Part shown: piece after piece, positions 1 through 5,654 of the stretch | How positions within the stretch are numbered: position 1 is the stretch's first letter | Layout: every line of letters starts with the position of its first letter | From: Anaerolinea sp. | GTDB taxonomy: Bacteria; Chloroflexota; Anaerolineae; JAAEKA01 | NCBI GenBank assembly: GCA_014879765.1 | Contig: JACSRL010000102.1 | Location: 1 to 5,961 of the forward strand | DNA: 5,961 bases | Direction of reading: 5' to 3' | Program-made: the position numbers and the translations under genes | The notes under the pieces: model-generated | The model's input: the letters and a program-made list of their open reading frames with translations, nothing else | Database searches by the model: none | What the model was told of the DNA's origin: nothing

Positions 1-43
1 AACACGTTGATTTCGATACGGCGGCCTACTCAATCAACGTGTT
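1..43. repeat. 10-bp perfect inverted repeat at the window edge
   Basis: AACACGTTGA at 1-10 is the exact reverse complement of TCAACGTGTT at 34-43, with 23 nt between the arms. The left arm starts at the first base of the window, so the repeat may extend further outward. There is no T-run after the right arm, so it does not look like an intrinsic terminator. It could be a protein-binding site, part of a mobile-element end, or chance. Confidence 0.4.
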
Positions 44-53
44 CGCACCCGCC

Positions 54-98
54 GGCTGAGCAGTTACAAACAGTGAACAGTTTCCGATTACCGATCAC
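54..98. repeat. Degenerate 7-nt repeat cluster, including GGCTGAGCAGTTAC
   Basis: This stretch reads as approximate heptamers: GGCTGAG (54-60), CAGTTAC (61-67), a 3-nt AAA break, then CAGTGAA, CAGTTTC, CGATTAC and CGATCAC (71-98). Most units share a C-A/G-rich start and an A/C end. The first 14 bases recur in inverted orientation at 5895-5908. A related word, GCCGGCTGAACAG, occurs at 294-306 and matches 51-63 at 12 of 13 positions. It resembles the degenerate dispersed intergenic repeats seen in many repeat-rich bacterial genomes; the family is not identified. Confidence 0.4.
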
Positions 99-123
99 CA
101 GCGCCACCTGTGGCCGTCTGAAT

Positions 124-152
124 TTGACAAAGCCGCCGCTGACGGCTAAAAT
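124..152 (+). promoter_or_regulatory. Sigma-70-type promoter of tRNA-Glu(CTC)
   Basis: A perfect -35 box TTGACA (124-129) is followed after a 17-nt spacer by TAAAAT (147-152), a 5/6 match to the -10 consensus. The predicted start is near 159, about 6 nt before the mature tRNA 5' end. This is the geometry expected of a strong housekeeping promoter driving a tRNA with a very short leader. Confidence 0.85.
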
Positions 153-164
153 GCAACACGCTAA

Positions 165-237
165 GGCCCATTCGTCTAGCGGCCCAGGATGTAGCCCTCT
201 CAAGGCTGAGACACGGGTTCGAGTCCCGTATGGGCCA
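165..237 (+). tRNA. tRNA-Glu, anticodon CTC
   Basis: A 73-nt cloverleaf. The acceptor arm is GGCCCAT (165-171) pairing with ATGGGCC (230-236), with discriminator A237. The D-arm region GTCTAGCGGCCCAGGAT is typical of glutamate tRNAs. The anticodon stem is TAGCC/GGCTG (one T-G pair) with loop CTCTCAA, placing anticodon CTC at 199-201, which reads GAG. The T arm is ACGGG-TTCGAGT-CCCGT (213-229). The bases after the discriminator are CCT, so the 3' CCA is not encoded and would have to be added by tRNA nucleotidyltransferase. A second glutamate isoacceptor lies at the other end of the window. Confidence 0.97.
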
Positions 238-244
238 CCTTAGC

Positions 245-279
245 AAAAGCGCCCTCCGAGAATCTCGGAGGGCGCTTTT
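245..279. terminator. Bidirectional rho-independent terminator
   Basis: A perfect 16-bp hairpin: 245-260 pairs with 264-279 around a 3-nt AAT loop. The stem is GC-rich in its middle and is bounded by AAAA on one side and TTTT on the other, so each strand ends in a short U-run after a strong stem. It lies 7 nt downstream of tRNA-Glu(CTC) on the plus strand and about 50 nt downstream of the convergent DUF2277 gene on the minus strand, so it probably terminates both transcripts. Confidence 0.9.
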
Positions 280-332
280 GTTGTCGCCGTTCGGCCGGCT
301 GAACAGCTCGCTTCCGTTTTGATGCCGCCAGC

Positions 333-593
333 CTATCGGCGCAGCACGCGGGCGCGGGCTTTGGCAGCTTCGACCTCGCGATCCTTGGGGGTGGCCGTGG
401 TCACCAGCGATGCCAACAACGCAGCCGCCGCGCGGCTGGTTTCGTCGACCGCACGGTTGAAGGCCGCCTCGTTGACGGCTGAGGGCGCGTTGTACCCGCT
501 GATCTTGCGCACGAACTGCAAGGCCGCGGCCCGAATCTCCTCCTCGGTGGCCGGCGGTTCGAAGTTGTACAACGTTCTGATATTTCTGCACAT
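333..593 (-). CDS. DUF2277 family small protein
   Basis: An 86-aa protein that begins MCRNIRTLYNFEPPATEEEI, the hallmark start of the DUF2277 family. It then carries the conserved segments RAAALQFVRKISGY and NEAAFNRAVDE and ends with the charged stretch KDREVEAAKARAR. The length fits the family's usual 80-90 residues. The biochemical function is unknown; the invariant N-terminal Met-Cys-Arg-Asn is the most distinctive feature. The start at 593 is chosen because the family begins at exactly this Met, a Shine-Dalgarno GAGGTGA sits 5 nt upstream, and a near-consensus promoter lies just before it. The open frame extends upstream to 773 but that would run through the promoter. It is a single-gene unit, divergent from the BMC operon and convergent with tRNA-Glu(CTC). 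Confidence 0.92.
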   Translation of the reverse strand: MCRNIRTLYNFEPPATEEEIRAAALQFVRKISGYNAPSAVNEAAFNRAVDETSRAAAALLASLVTTATPKDREVEAAKARARVLRR

Positions 594-598
594 GGCGC

Positions 599-605
599 TC
601 ACCTC
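599..605 (-). promoter_or_regulatory. Shine-Dalgarno site fixing the DUF2277 start
   Basis: Minus-strand GAGGTGA (605 to 599) lies 5 nt upstream of the ATG at 593-591. This strong ribosome-binding site, together with the family-conserved N-terminus, rules in the short 86-aa form over the 60-residue-longer open frame. Confidence 0.8.
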
Positions 606-627
606 ATTGGGCGGTATAGGTGCGCTC

Positions 628-656
628 ATTCTACGCCTATCGCTGAACGCCGTCAA
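628..656 (-). promoter_or_regulatory. Sigma-70-type promoter of the DUF2277 gene
   Basis: On the minus strand, TTGACG (656 to 651) is followed after exactly 17 nt by TAGAAT (633 to 628). Both hexamers match the consensus at 5 of 6 positions. The predicted start near 621 leaves a leader of about 28 nt carrying the ribosome-binding site. The architecture is nearly identical to the promoter of tRNA-Glu(TTC) at 5615-5643. Confidence 0.8.
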
Positions 657-712
657 ACGGCCATCGACTATTCGCGCGCGCCAACGAATTACCCCCATCA
701 GCCTTTGCTGCG

Positions 713-731
713 TATAATGGGCGGGAAGGGA
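713..731 (+). promoter_or_regulatory. Candidate -10 box and Shine-Dalgarno of the BMC operon
   Basis: A perfect TATAAT (713-718) lies 20 nt before the ATG at 739. There is no good -35 box: the best candidate, TTACCC at 689-694 with an 18-nt spacer, matches only 3 of 6. If transcription starts about 7 nt after the -10 box (near 725), the leader is only about 14 nt and opens directly with the purine-rich ribosome-binding site AAGGGA (726-731). A poor -35 with a perfect -10 would fit activator-dependent or weak expression. That is inference. Confidence 0.55.
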
Positions 732-738
732 TCTTCGT

Positions 739-1995
739 ATGTCAAACACGCTCGACCTACCGGCCCAGTTCATCCAACCCCGCTACGAAGGCGGCTGTTT
801 TGCCGACCTGCCTGGCTTCATCAAGGCGCTGTTATTGCCCGACGCCACGTCGCCGCTGGCGCCGGTGGGCTTTGCCGGCCTGCCGCAGCGCTACCGCAAG
901 GTGATCTTCCTCTTCATCGATTCCTTCGGCTGGAGCTTTTTCCAGCGCCACCGCGAGCGCCTGCCCTTCCTGCGCCGCTTCGCCGAACAGGGCAGCGTCA
1001 CCCAGCTCACCTCCCAGTTCCCCTCCACCACCGCCGCGCACGTCACCACCCTCTACACCGGCCAGCCGGTGGGCCGGCATGGCATCTACGAGTGGCACGT
1101 CTATGAGCCCAAGCTGGACGCCATGATCATGCCCCTGCCCTATGCCTATTCGGGCGACCGCGCGCCGGAGACCTTGCAGAACAGCGGCGTGCCGCCGGAG
1201 AGCTTTTTGCCGGTCAACTGGCTGGTGGAGGATCTGGCGCGCCACGGCGTGGCCAGCTACCTGAGCCAGTTCCAGGGCTTCGCCCACTCCACCTACTCGC
1301 GCATGATCGGCCGCGGCGCCACCGTCGCGCCGCACAAGACCCTGCCCGAGGCGCTGGTCAACATGACGCAGACCTTGCAGCGCCACGGCGGCCAGGCGGT
1401 CTATTTCCTCTACTTCGGCGCCATCGACACCATCAGCCACGACCATGGCCCCACCTCGGCCCAGGTGGACGCGGAGATCGAGGCCTGCTTTGACACGCTG
1501 GAACGCTGGTTTCAGCGCGACGCCGCCAGCCTGCCGGCCGACACCCTGCTGCTGCTGACCGCCGACCACGGCCAGGTGGCTGTCGATCCCGCCGCCACGC
1601 TGACCATCAACCAGCAGCCGGAATTTCACAAGCTGCGGCCCATGCTGCGCACCACCCGCCAGGGCCAGTTGCTGACGCCGGCCGGCTCCTGCCGCGATAT
1701 GTTCCTGCACGTCAAGGAGAGCGCGCTGGAGGACGCCGAGCTGCTGGTGGCCAACATGGTCGGCGAGCGGGGGGTGGTGCGGCGGACCTCCGACCTGATC
1801 GAAGCCGGCTTCTTCGGCCCGCTGCCGGTCTCCGATACCTTCCTGAGCCGCGTTGGCAACCTGGTGGTGCTCTCCTTCGAGGGGGAGGCCGTGTGGTGGT
1901 ACGAGAAAGACCGCTTCGAGCAGAAGTTTCGCGGCCACCATGGCGGCCTGACGCGCGGTGAGATGGAGACGCCGCTGCTTCTGACCGCACTGTAG
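739..1995 (+). CDS. Alkaline phosphatase superfamily phosphodiesterase/phosphohydrolase
   Basis: A 418-aa metal-dependent hydrolase of the type I phosphodiesterase/nucleotide pyrophosphatase branch of the alkaline phosphatase superfamily. The full two-metal site can be placed by motif: D61 in FLFIDSFGW; the nucleophile, probably T98, in FPSTTAAHVTTLYTG; D230 and H234 in GAIDTISHDHGP; D276 and H277 in LTADHGQ; and H400 or H401 in FRGHHGG. The HGIYEW segment after the nucleophile is also typical. No signal peptide or membrane helix is visible, so a cytoplasmic enzyme is expected; the family acts on phosphate mono- or diesters and the substrate here cannot be read. It is the first gene of the operon, ending 9 nt before the first BMC vertex gene. 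The start is supported by AAGGGA 7 nt upstream. It is not a usual BMC component, so its link to the compartment is unexplained. Confidence 0.88.
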   Translation: MSNTLDLPAQFIQPRYEGGCFADLPGFIKALLLPDATSPLAPVGFAGLPQRYRKVIFLFIDSFGWSFFQRHRERLPFLRRFAEQGSVTQLTSQFPSTTAAHVTTLYTGQPVGRHGIYEWHVYEPKLDAMIMPLPYAYSGDRAPETLQNSGVPPESFLPVNWLVEDLARHGVASYLSQFQGFAHSTYSRMIGRGATVAPHKTLPEALVNMTQTLQRHGGQAVYFLYFGAIDTISHDHGPTSAQVDAEIEACFDTLERWFQRDAASLPADTLLLLTADHGQVAVDPAATLTINQQPEFHKLRPMLRTTRQGQLLTPAGSCRDMFLHVKESALEDAELLVANMVGERGVVRRTSDLIEAGFFGPLPVSDTFLSRVGNLVVLSFEGEAVWWYEKDRFEQKFRGHHGGLTRGEMETPLLLTAL

Positions 1996-2003
1996 GTTAA
2001 CCT
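1994..2003. repeat. 10-bp perfect palindrome before the first BMC-P gene
   Basis: AGGTTAACCT is self-complementary. It overlaps the TAG stop codon of the phosphohydrolase gene and ends 1 nt before the ATG at 2005. It contains the only Shine-Dalgarno-like bases (AGG) for that ATG. With no loop it would be a poor RNA hairpin, so a DNA-binding site or chance is as likely as translational control. Confidence 0.4.
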
Positions 2004-2004
2004 C

Positions 2005-2274
2005 ATGCATCTTGCACGTGTCATAGGCACTCTGGTGGCCACACAAAAAACTGCTGGCCTGGAAGGAATCAAGCTGCTGATCATCCAGCCGTTGGACAAA
2101 CAGCAGCAGCCAGCCGGCCAGCCGCTGGTAGCGGCCGACTCCACTGCCCAGGCCGGCCCCGGCGAGCTGGTCTTCTTCATTGCCAGCCGCGAGGCCGCGC
2201 TCACCCTGCCCAACACCTTCGTTCCGGTCGATCATGCCATTGTCGGGATCGTCGACGCCGTTGCCCTGGAGTGA
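2005..2274 (+). CDS. Bacterial microcompartment vertex protein, EutN/CcmL family (BMC-P 1)
   Basis: An 89-aa protein of the pentameric BMC-P family (EutN/CcmL/PduN type), which caps the vertices of the icosahedral protein shell. Family signatures are the N-terminal MHLARVIGTLVAT strand, the GIKLLIIQPLD strand at about 21-31, the QAGPGELV turn at about 49-56, and the C-terminal DHAIVGIVDAV strand at about 76-86. The length is normal for the family. The ribosome-binding site is weak (AGGT overlapping the upstream stop), so translation may depend on the preceding gene. It is followed 3 nt later by a second, divergent family member. No hexameric or trimeric BMC shell gene is present in the window. 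Confidence 0.93.
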   Translation: MHLARVIGTLVATQKTAGLEGIKLLIIQPLDKQQQPAGQPLVAADSTAQAGPGELVFFIASREAALTLPNTFVPVDHAIVGIVDAVALE

Positions 2275-2277
2275 CCC

Positions 2278-2559
2278 ATGTACCTCGCCCGCGTGATCGG
2301 CAATGTCGTCTCCACCGTCAAACACCCCTTCTTCACCGGCCACAAGCTGATGCTGGTGGAGCGGCTGCGGCTGGATGGCGCGGCCGATGAGCGCTACGAC
2401 ATCGCGGTGGATCTGGTGCAGGCCGGGCCAGGGGAGAGGGTGCTGGTGCTGGATGAAGGCTCCAGCGCGCGCCACCTGTTGAACGCCGAGCCGCATGGGC
2501 CGGTGCGCGCGGTGATCGTGGGCATCGTCGACGCAGTGGATCTGGCCGAGGGGCTATGA
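2278..2559 (+). CDS. Bacterial microcompartment vertex protein, EutN/CcmL family (BMC-P 2)
   Basis: A 93-aa second pentamer-forming vertex protein. It shares MxLARVIGxxVxT, GxKLxxxxxL, QAGPGExV (about 48-55) and VIVGIVDAV (about 79-87) with its neighbour. It differs in the middle, where residues 31-46 are richer in charged residues, and near 60-75. The two are therefore divergent paralogs and not a recent duplication. GGAGTGA (2268-2274), overlapping the upstream stop, is a good ribosome-binding site 3-6 nt before the ATG. The gene ends in an ATGA overlap with the aldolase gene. Having more than one BMC-P gene is characteristic of the Planctomycetes/Verrucomicrobia-type and Haliangium-type BMC loci. 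Confidence 0.93.
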   Translation: MYLARVIGNVVSTVKHPFFTGHKLMLVERLRLDGAADERYDIAVDLVQAGPGERVLVLDEGSSARHLLNAEPHGPVRAVIVGIVDAVDLAEGL

Positions 2560-3335
2560 GCCAGCTCATCCGCTACGAGGCGCGCAAGGCGCCAGTGCGT
2601 CGGCCCACCGAGCAGCAACTGCGCCAGGAGATCATCCAGATCTGCCGCCTGCTGCACAGCGGCGGCTACTGCCTGGGCTACGACGGCAACGTCAGCGCCC
2701 GGCTGGAGGGCGAGCGCTTTCTGGTGACCCCCAGCGGCGTGGGCAAGGCCTTTGTGCGCGCCGATCAGTTGGTGATCGTGGATGGAGAGGGCCAGCCGGC
2801 CGGCGCCGGCCGCTACGGCCCACAACGCGGCCTGCGGCCCAGCTCCGAGATCTTGCTGCACCTGGAGGCCTATCGCCAGCGCCCCGACGCCCAGGCTGTC
2901 ATCCACGCCCACCCCCCCATCGCCATCGCCCTGAGCATCGCCGGCATCAGCCTGGCCCGCTGCCTGTTGCCCGACATCGTGCTCTACTTCGGGCTGATCC
3001 CCACCACCGACTATGCCACCCCCGCCTCGGCCGAGGGAGTGGGCGTGATCAGCGAGCTGATCCGGCGCTATGACGCGCTGATTCTGCAGCGTCACGGCAG
3101 CGTTACCCTCGGCTCCACCGTCGCCGACGCCTATCTCAAGCTGGAGAAGCTGGAACACACCGCGCTGATCACCAAGACGGTGGTCGAGCTGGGGCGGGAG
3201 AAGCCCTTCCCACCGGAGGAGATCGCCAAGCTGGTGCAGTGGCGCGGCGAGGCCGGCCTGATGCGCCCTGGCCAGGCCGACGACCTGTGCGCCGCGTGTG
3301 GGGTCTGCCACTGGCGGGAGACGCCCGGCTCCTGA
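2556..3335 (+). CDS. Class II aldolase (L-fuculose/L-rhamnulose-1-phosphate aldolase-like)
   Basis: A 259-aa zinc-dependent aldolase of the class II aldolase/adducin family. Such enzymes cleave sugar-1-phosphates to dihydroxyacetone phosphate and lactaldehyde. Visible landmarks by analogy with FucA: the phosphate-binding GNVSAR loop (44-49) and TPSG (58-61); SSE with probable catalytic E98; zinc ligands H117 and H119 in IHAHPP; and third ligand H180 in LQRHGSV. It is about 40 residues longer than E. coli FucA. The extra length is an N-terminal stretch and a C-terminal tail (about 212-259) that ends in a CxxCxxCH motif (C245, C248, C251, H252). It overlaps BMC-P 2 by 4 nt, with GAGG 4 nt before the ATG, so the products are probably made in balance. 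Together with the vertex genes this suggests fucose/rhamnose-type BMC metabolism; the exact substrate is not readable from sequence. Confidence 0.9.
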   Translation: MSQLIRYEARKAPVRRPTEQQLRQEIIQICRLLHSGGYCLGYDGNVSARLEGERFLVTPSGVGKAFVRADQLVIVDGEGQPAGAGRYGPQRGLRPSSEILLHLEAYRQRPDAQAVIHAHPPIAIALSIAGISLARCLLPDIVLYFGLIPTTDYATPASAEGVGVISELIRRYDALILQRHGSVTLGSTVADAYLKLEKLEHTALITKTVVELGREKPFPPEEIAKLVQWRGEAGLMRPGQADDLCAACGVCHWRETPGS

Positions 3336-3349
3336 CAGCGGCCAAACGC

Positions 3350-5599
3350 ATGAATCAGCAGACCTACCGGCGCGCCCTGGCCATCCTCCTGGCAGCGCAG
3401 ATCGCGCTGGGCGTGCTCTATGCCAGCGTCACGCCGATCTTCGAGGCCTCCGACGAAATCTGGCACTACGCGGTGGTGCGCGAGCTGGCCGTGCATCGCC
3501 GGCTGCCGGTCCAGGACCCCGCTGTCGCGGCGCCCTGGGCGCAGGAAGGCAGCCAGCCGCCCCTTTTCTACGCCCTGGGCGCCATACTGACGGGGTGGAT
3601 CGACCAGGCAGACTACGACGCGCTGGCCGAGGCCAACCCCTTCGCCAAGGCCGGCCTTCCCCTGGCCGCCGATAACATCAACATGGTAGCGCACCCGCCG
3701 GGGCAGAGCCCGCTCTCCGGCGGAACCACCGGCGCGGTGTTTCTGATCCGGCTGTTCGCGGTGCTGCTGGGCAGCGCGACCGCCTATCTGACCTTTCGCC
3801 TGGGCCTGGCGCTGTGTACTACCCCGCGCCACCGGGAGGGGATCCCGCCCGCGTCGGCCGCGGCCATCGCCCTGCTGGCCGCGGCCATCGTCGCCTTCAA
3901 CCCCATGGTGCTCTTCATCACGGCCTCGGTCAACAACGACAGCCTGTTGATGCCGCTGAGCGCGGCGGCGCTGTGGCTGATGGTGGCCGATGTGCAGTCG
4001 CGCGAGCCTGGCCTGCGGGTCCGCCAGACCCTGCTGCTGGGCATCATCCTGGGCCTGGCCTGCCTGACCAAGGTATCGGGCGCGCTGCTGCTGCCCGTCG
4101 CGGCGCTGGCTGTCACCTTCTCGGCCTGGCCCAGCCGCGCCTGGCGGATCTGGCTGGCGCGGGGCGCCATGCTGGTGGCCATGACGGCCGCCATCGCCGG
4201 CTGGTGGTACCTGCGCAACGTGTACCTGTACGGCGAGCCGACCGGCATCACCCGCATGGCTGAGATCGCCGGCGCGCGGCCAGCCGGCTTTGGCCTGGCC
4301 GCGCTGTCCGGCGAATGGCGCAGCTTCTGGTACTCCTTCTGGGGCCTGTTCGGCGCGTTCAACGTGCTGGCGCCGGGCTGGTTCTATGCCCTGACCGGCG
4401 GCTTTGCGCTGGCGGCCGGCGCCGGACTGCTGCTGCGGCTGGCGCGCGGCGCACGCCAGCGCCGTCTCCCCGCCAACTGGCAGAGCCATGCGCTGCTGCT
4501 GCTGTTGATCGCCCTGACCTTCAGCGGCGTGCTGCGCTGGACGCTGATGACCATGGCCTCGCAGGGACGGCTGATGTTCGGCGCGGTGGCGGCCCTGGGC
4601 GTCTATCTGGCGCTGGGCTGGCTGGCCTGGTTTCCCCCCCGTTGGCATCGCTGGGCCTGGGCCGCCGCGGCCGCCACGCTGGCCGGTCTGGCCTTGATCC
4701 TGGCGCTGACCGTCATCGCCCCCAGCTACCGGCCGCCGCAGCCTGTGGCCCAATTGCCCGCCGAGGCCGTCGCCCTGAACGTCACCTGCGCCGGCGACAT
4801 CGACCTGCTGGGCTACCGCCTGGGGCAGGAAATCGTTCAGCCCGGCCAGCCGCTGGAGATCACCTTCTACTGGAGAGCCCGCCGGCCCCTGGCAGACAAC
4901 CTCCAGCTTGCCATCAACGCCTACGGCCTGGGCGAGGAAAATGTGGCCAAGCTGGACACCTGGCCCGGCGGCGGCCAACGGCCGACCCGTTTTTGGCAGC
5001 CAGGGATCATCTATCCTGACCGCTATCTGATCCCCACCGCGCCCGATGCCAGCGCGCCCACGCTGCTGCGGGTGGGCGTCGGATGGCACAGCGATCTGCT
5101 GGATCCGGCGGCCGACCGCGCGCTCGCCTGCGTCGTCGATGGCCAGACCGTCGATACCCTCTTCCTGGACGCCGGCGCGCTGGCCTCCGATCCGCAGGGC
5201 GGCGGCGCGGAGACGCCGGCTCTGGCCACCCTGCAACACGGCATCCAACTGCTGGACGCCGAGATCAGCCAGACAGCCGGCCAGATGACGGTCGAGCTGA
5301 GCTGGACGACGACGCAGCCGGTCCCCGGCGACTACACCGTGTTCCTGCATCTGTTCGACGACGCCGGCACGCGGCTGGCCCAGGACGATGACCCGCCGCG
5401 CGCCGGCCACTGGCCCACCTCACACTGGCGGCCGGGCGAGGTGGTCACATCGACGCACACCCTGGCCCTGCCGGCTGCCCTGCCCGCCGGATCCTACCGG
5501 CTGGGGACGGGCATGTATGATCCTGCCACGGGCCAACGGCTGTTTGCCTATCGCCCGGACGGCAGCGAGTGGCGCGACTGGGTGATTCTGCTGCCGTAA
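3350..5599 (+). CDS. GT-C-like membrane glycosyltransferase (GT39/DUF2142-like) with two C-terminal beta-sandwich repeats
   Basis: A 749-aa membrane protein. Hydrophobic segments lie at roughly 9-28, 127-150, 169-190, 196-213, 227-257, 270-288, 325-345, 347-364, 379-398, 409-428 and 434-457. The first external loop carries FEASDEIWHY (31-40) and EGSQPPLFYAL (66-76), the Asp-Glu and QPP motifs typical of lipid-carrier-dependent GT-C glycosyltransferases (GT39/DUF2142 type), which move sugars from a polyprenyl-phosphate donor on the outer membrane face. After the last helix (about 458) comes a soluble, probably extracytoplasmic region with two similar beta-rich domains (about 481-600 and 628-749). 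The start at 3350 is preferred because it lies just before the first helix and 14 nt after the aldolase stop. The frame is open back to 3239, but that adds an Arg/Pro-rich stretch overlapping the aldolase. The ribosome-binding site is weak. The acceptor is unknown, and a direct role in the BMC is unlikely. Confidence 0.82.
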   Translation: MNQQTYRRALAILLAAQIALGVLYASVTPIFEASDEIWHYAVVRELAVHRRLPVQDPAVAAPWAQEGSQPPLFYALGAILTGWIDQADYDALAEANPFAKAGLPLAADNINMVAHPPGQSPLSGGTTGAVFLIRLFAVLLGSATAYLTFRLGLALCTTPRHREGIPPASAAAIALLAAAIVAFNPMVLFITASVNNDSLLMPLSAAALWLMVADVQSREPGLRVRQTLLLGIILGLACLTKVSGALLLPVAALAVTFSAWPSRAWRIWLARGAMLVAMTAAIAGWWYLRNVYLYGEPTGITRMAEIAGARPAGFGLAALSGEWRSFWYSFWGLFGAFNVLAPGWFYALTGGFALAAGAGLLLRLARGARQRRLPANWQSHALLLLLIALTFSGVLRWTLMTMASQGRLMFGAVAALGVYLALGWLAWFPPRWHRWAWAAAAATLAGLALILALTVIAPSYRPPQPVAQLPAEAVALNVTCAGDIDLLGYRLGQEIVQPGQPLEITFYWRARRPLADNLQLAINAYGLGEENVAKLDTWPGGGQRPTRFWQPGIIYPDRYLIPTAPDASAPTLLRVGVGWHSDLLDPAADRALACVVDGQTVDTLFLDAGALASDPQGGGAETPALATLQHGIQLLDAEISQTAGQMTVELSWTTTQPVPGDYTVFLHLFDDAGTRLAQDDDPPRAGHWPTSHWRPGEVVTSTHTLALPAALPAGSYRLGTGMYDPATGQRLFAYRPDGSEWRDWVILLP

Positions 5600-5614
5600 G
5601 CGACGGGCCTGGAC

Positions 5615-5643
5615 TTGACGCGCCGGGGCAAAAATGCTAGAAT
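5615..5643 (+). promoter_or_regulatory. Sigma-70-type promoter of tRNA-Glu(TTC)
   Basis: TTGACG (5615-5620), then a 17-nt spacer, then TAGAAT (5638-5643), preceded by TGC, which makes an extended -10 element. The predicted start near 5650 is about 5 nt before the mature tRNA. The promoter begins 15 nt after the stop codon of the membrane protein gene. No terminator separates them, so operon transcripts may also read into the tRNA. Confidence 0.87.
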
Positions 5644-5654
5644 GCCTGCTGTCC

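Noticed and set aside
88..591. A 167-aa minus-strand frame across the tRNA and the DUF2277 gene
   Set aside because: It reads through the antisense of tRNA-Glu(CTC), giving the familiar spurious RDSNPCLSLERATSW type peptide, and overlaps the true DUF2277 gene in another frame.
594..773. A 60-residue N-terminal extension of the DUF2277 protein
   Set aside because: It would start inside the operon's leader and read through the gene's own promoter; the family begins at MCRNIRT, with a good ribosome-binding site there.
832..2496. A 554-aa open frame on the minus strand opposite the phosphohydrolase and BMC-P genes
   Set aside because: It is rich in Gln, Gly, Ala, Arg and His with no recognisable motifs, and it runs antisense to genes with full family signatures. 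Long antisense frames are expected in GC-rich DNA.
3239..3349. A 37-residue N-terminal extension of the membrane glycosyltransferase
   Set aside because: It overlaps the end of the aldolase gene, is Arg/Pro-rich, and precedes the natural N-terminal helix; the ATG at 3350 fits better.
3131..5410. A 759-aa open frame on the minus strand opposite the aldolase and membrane protein
   Set aside because: It has low-complexity Q/G/R/A composition and no domain pattern, and it is fully antisense to the well-supported plus-strand genes.
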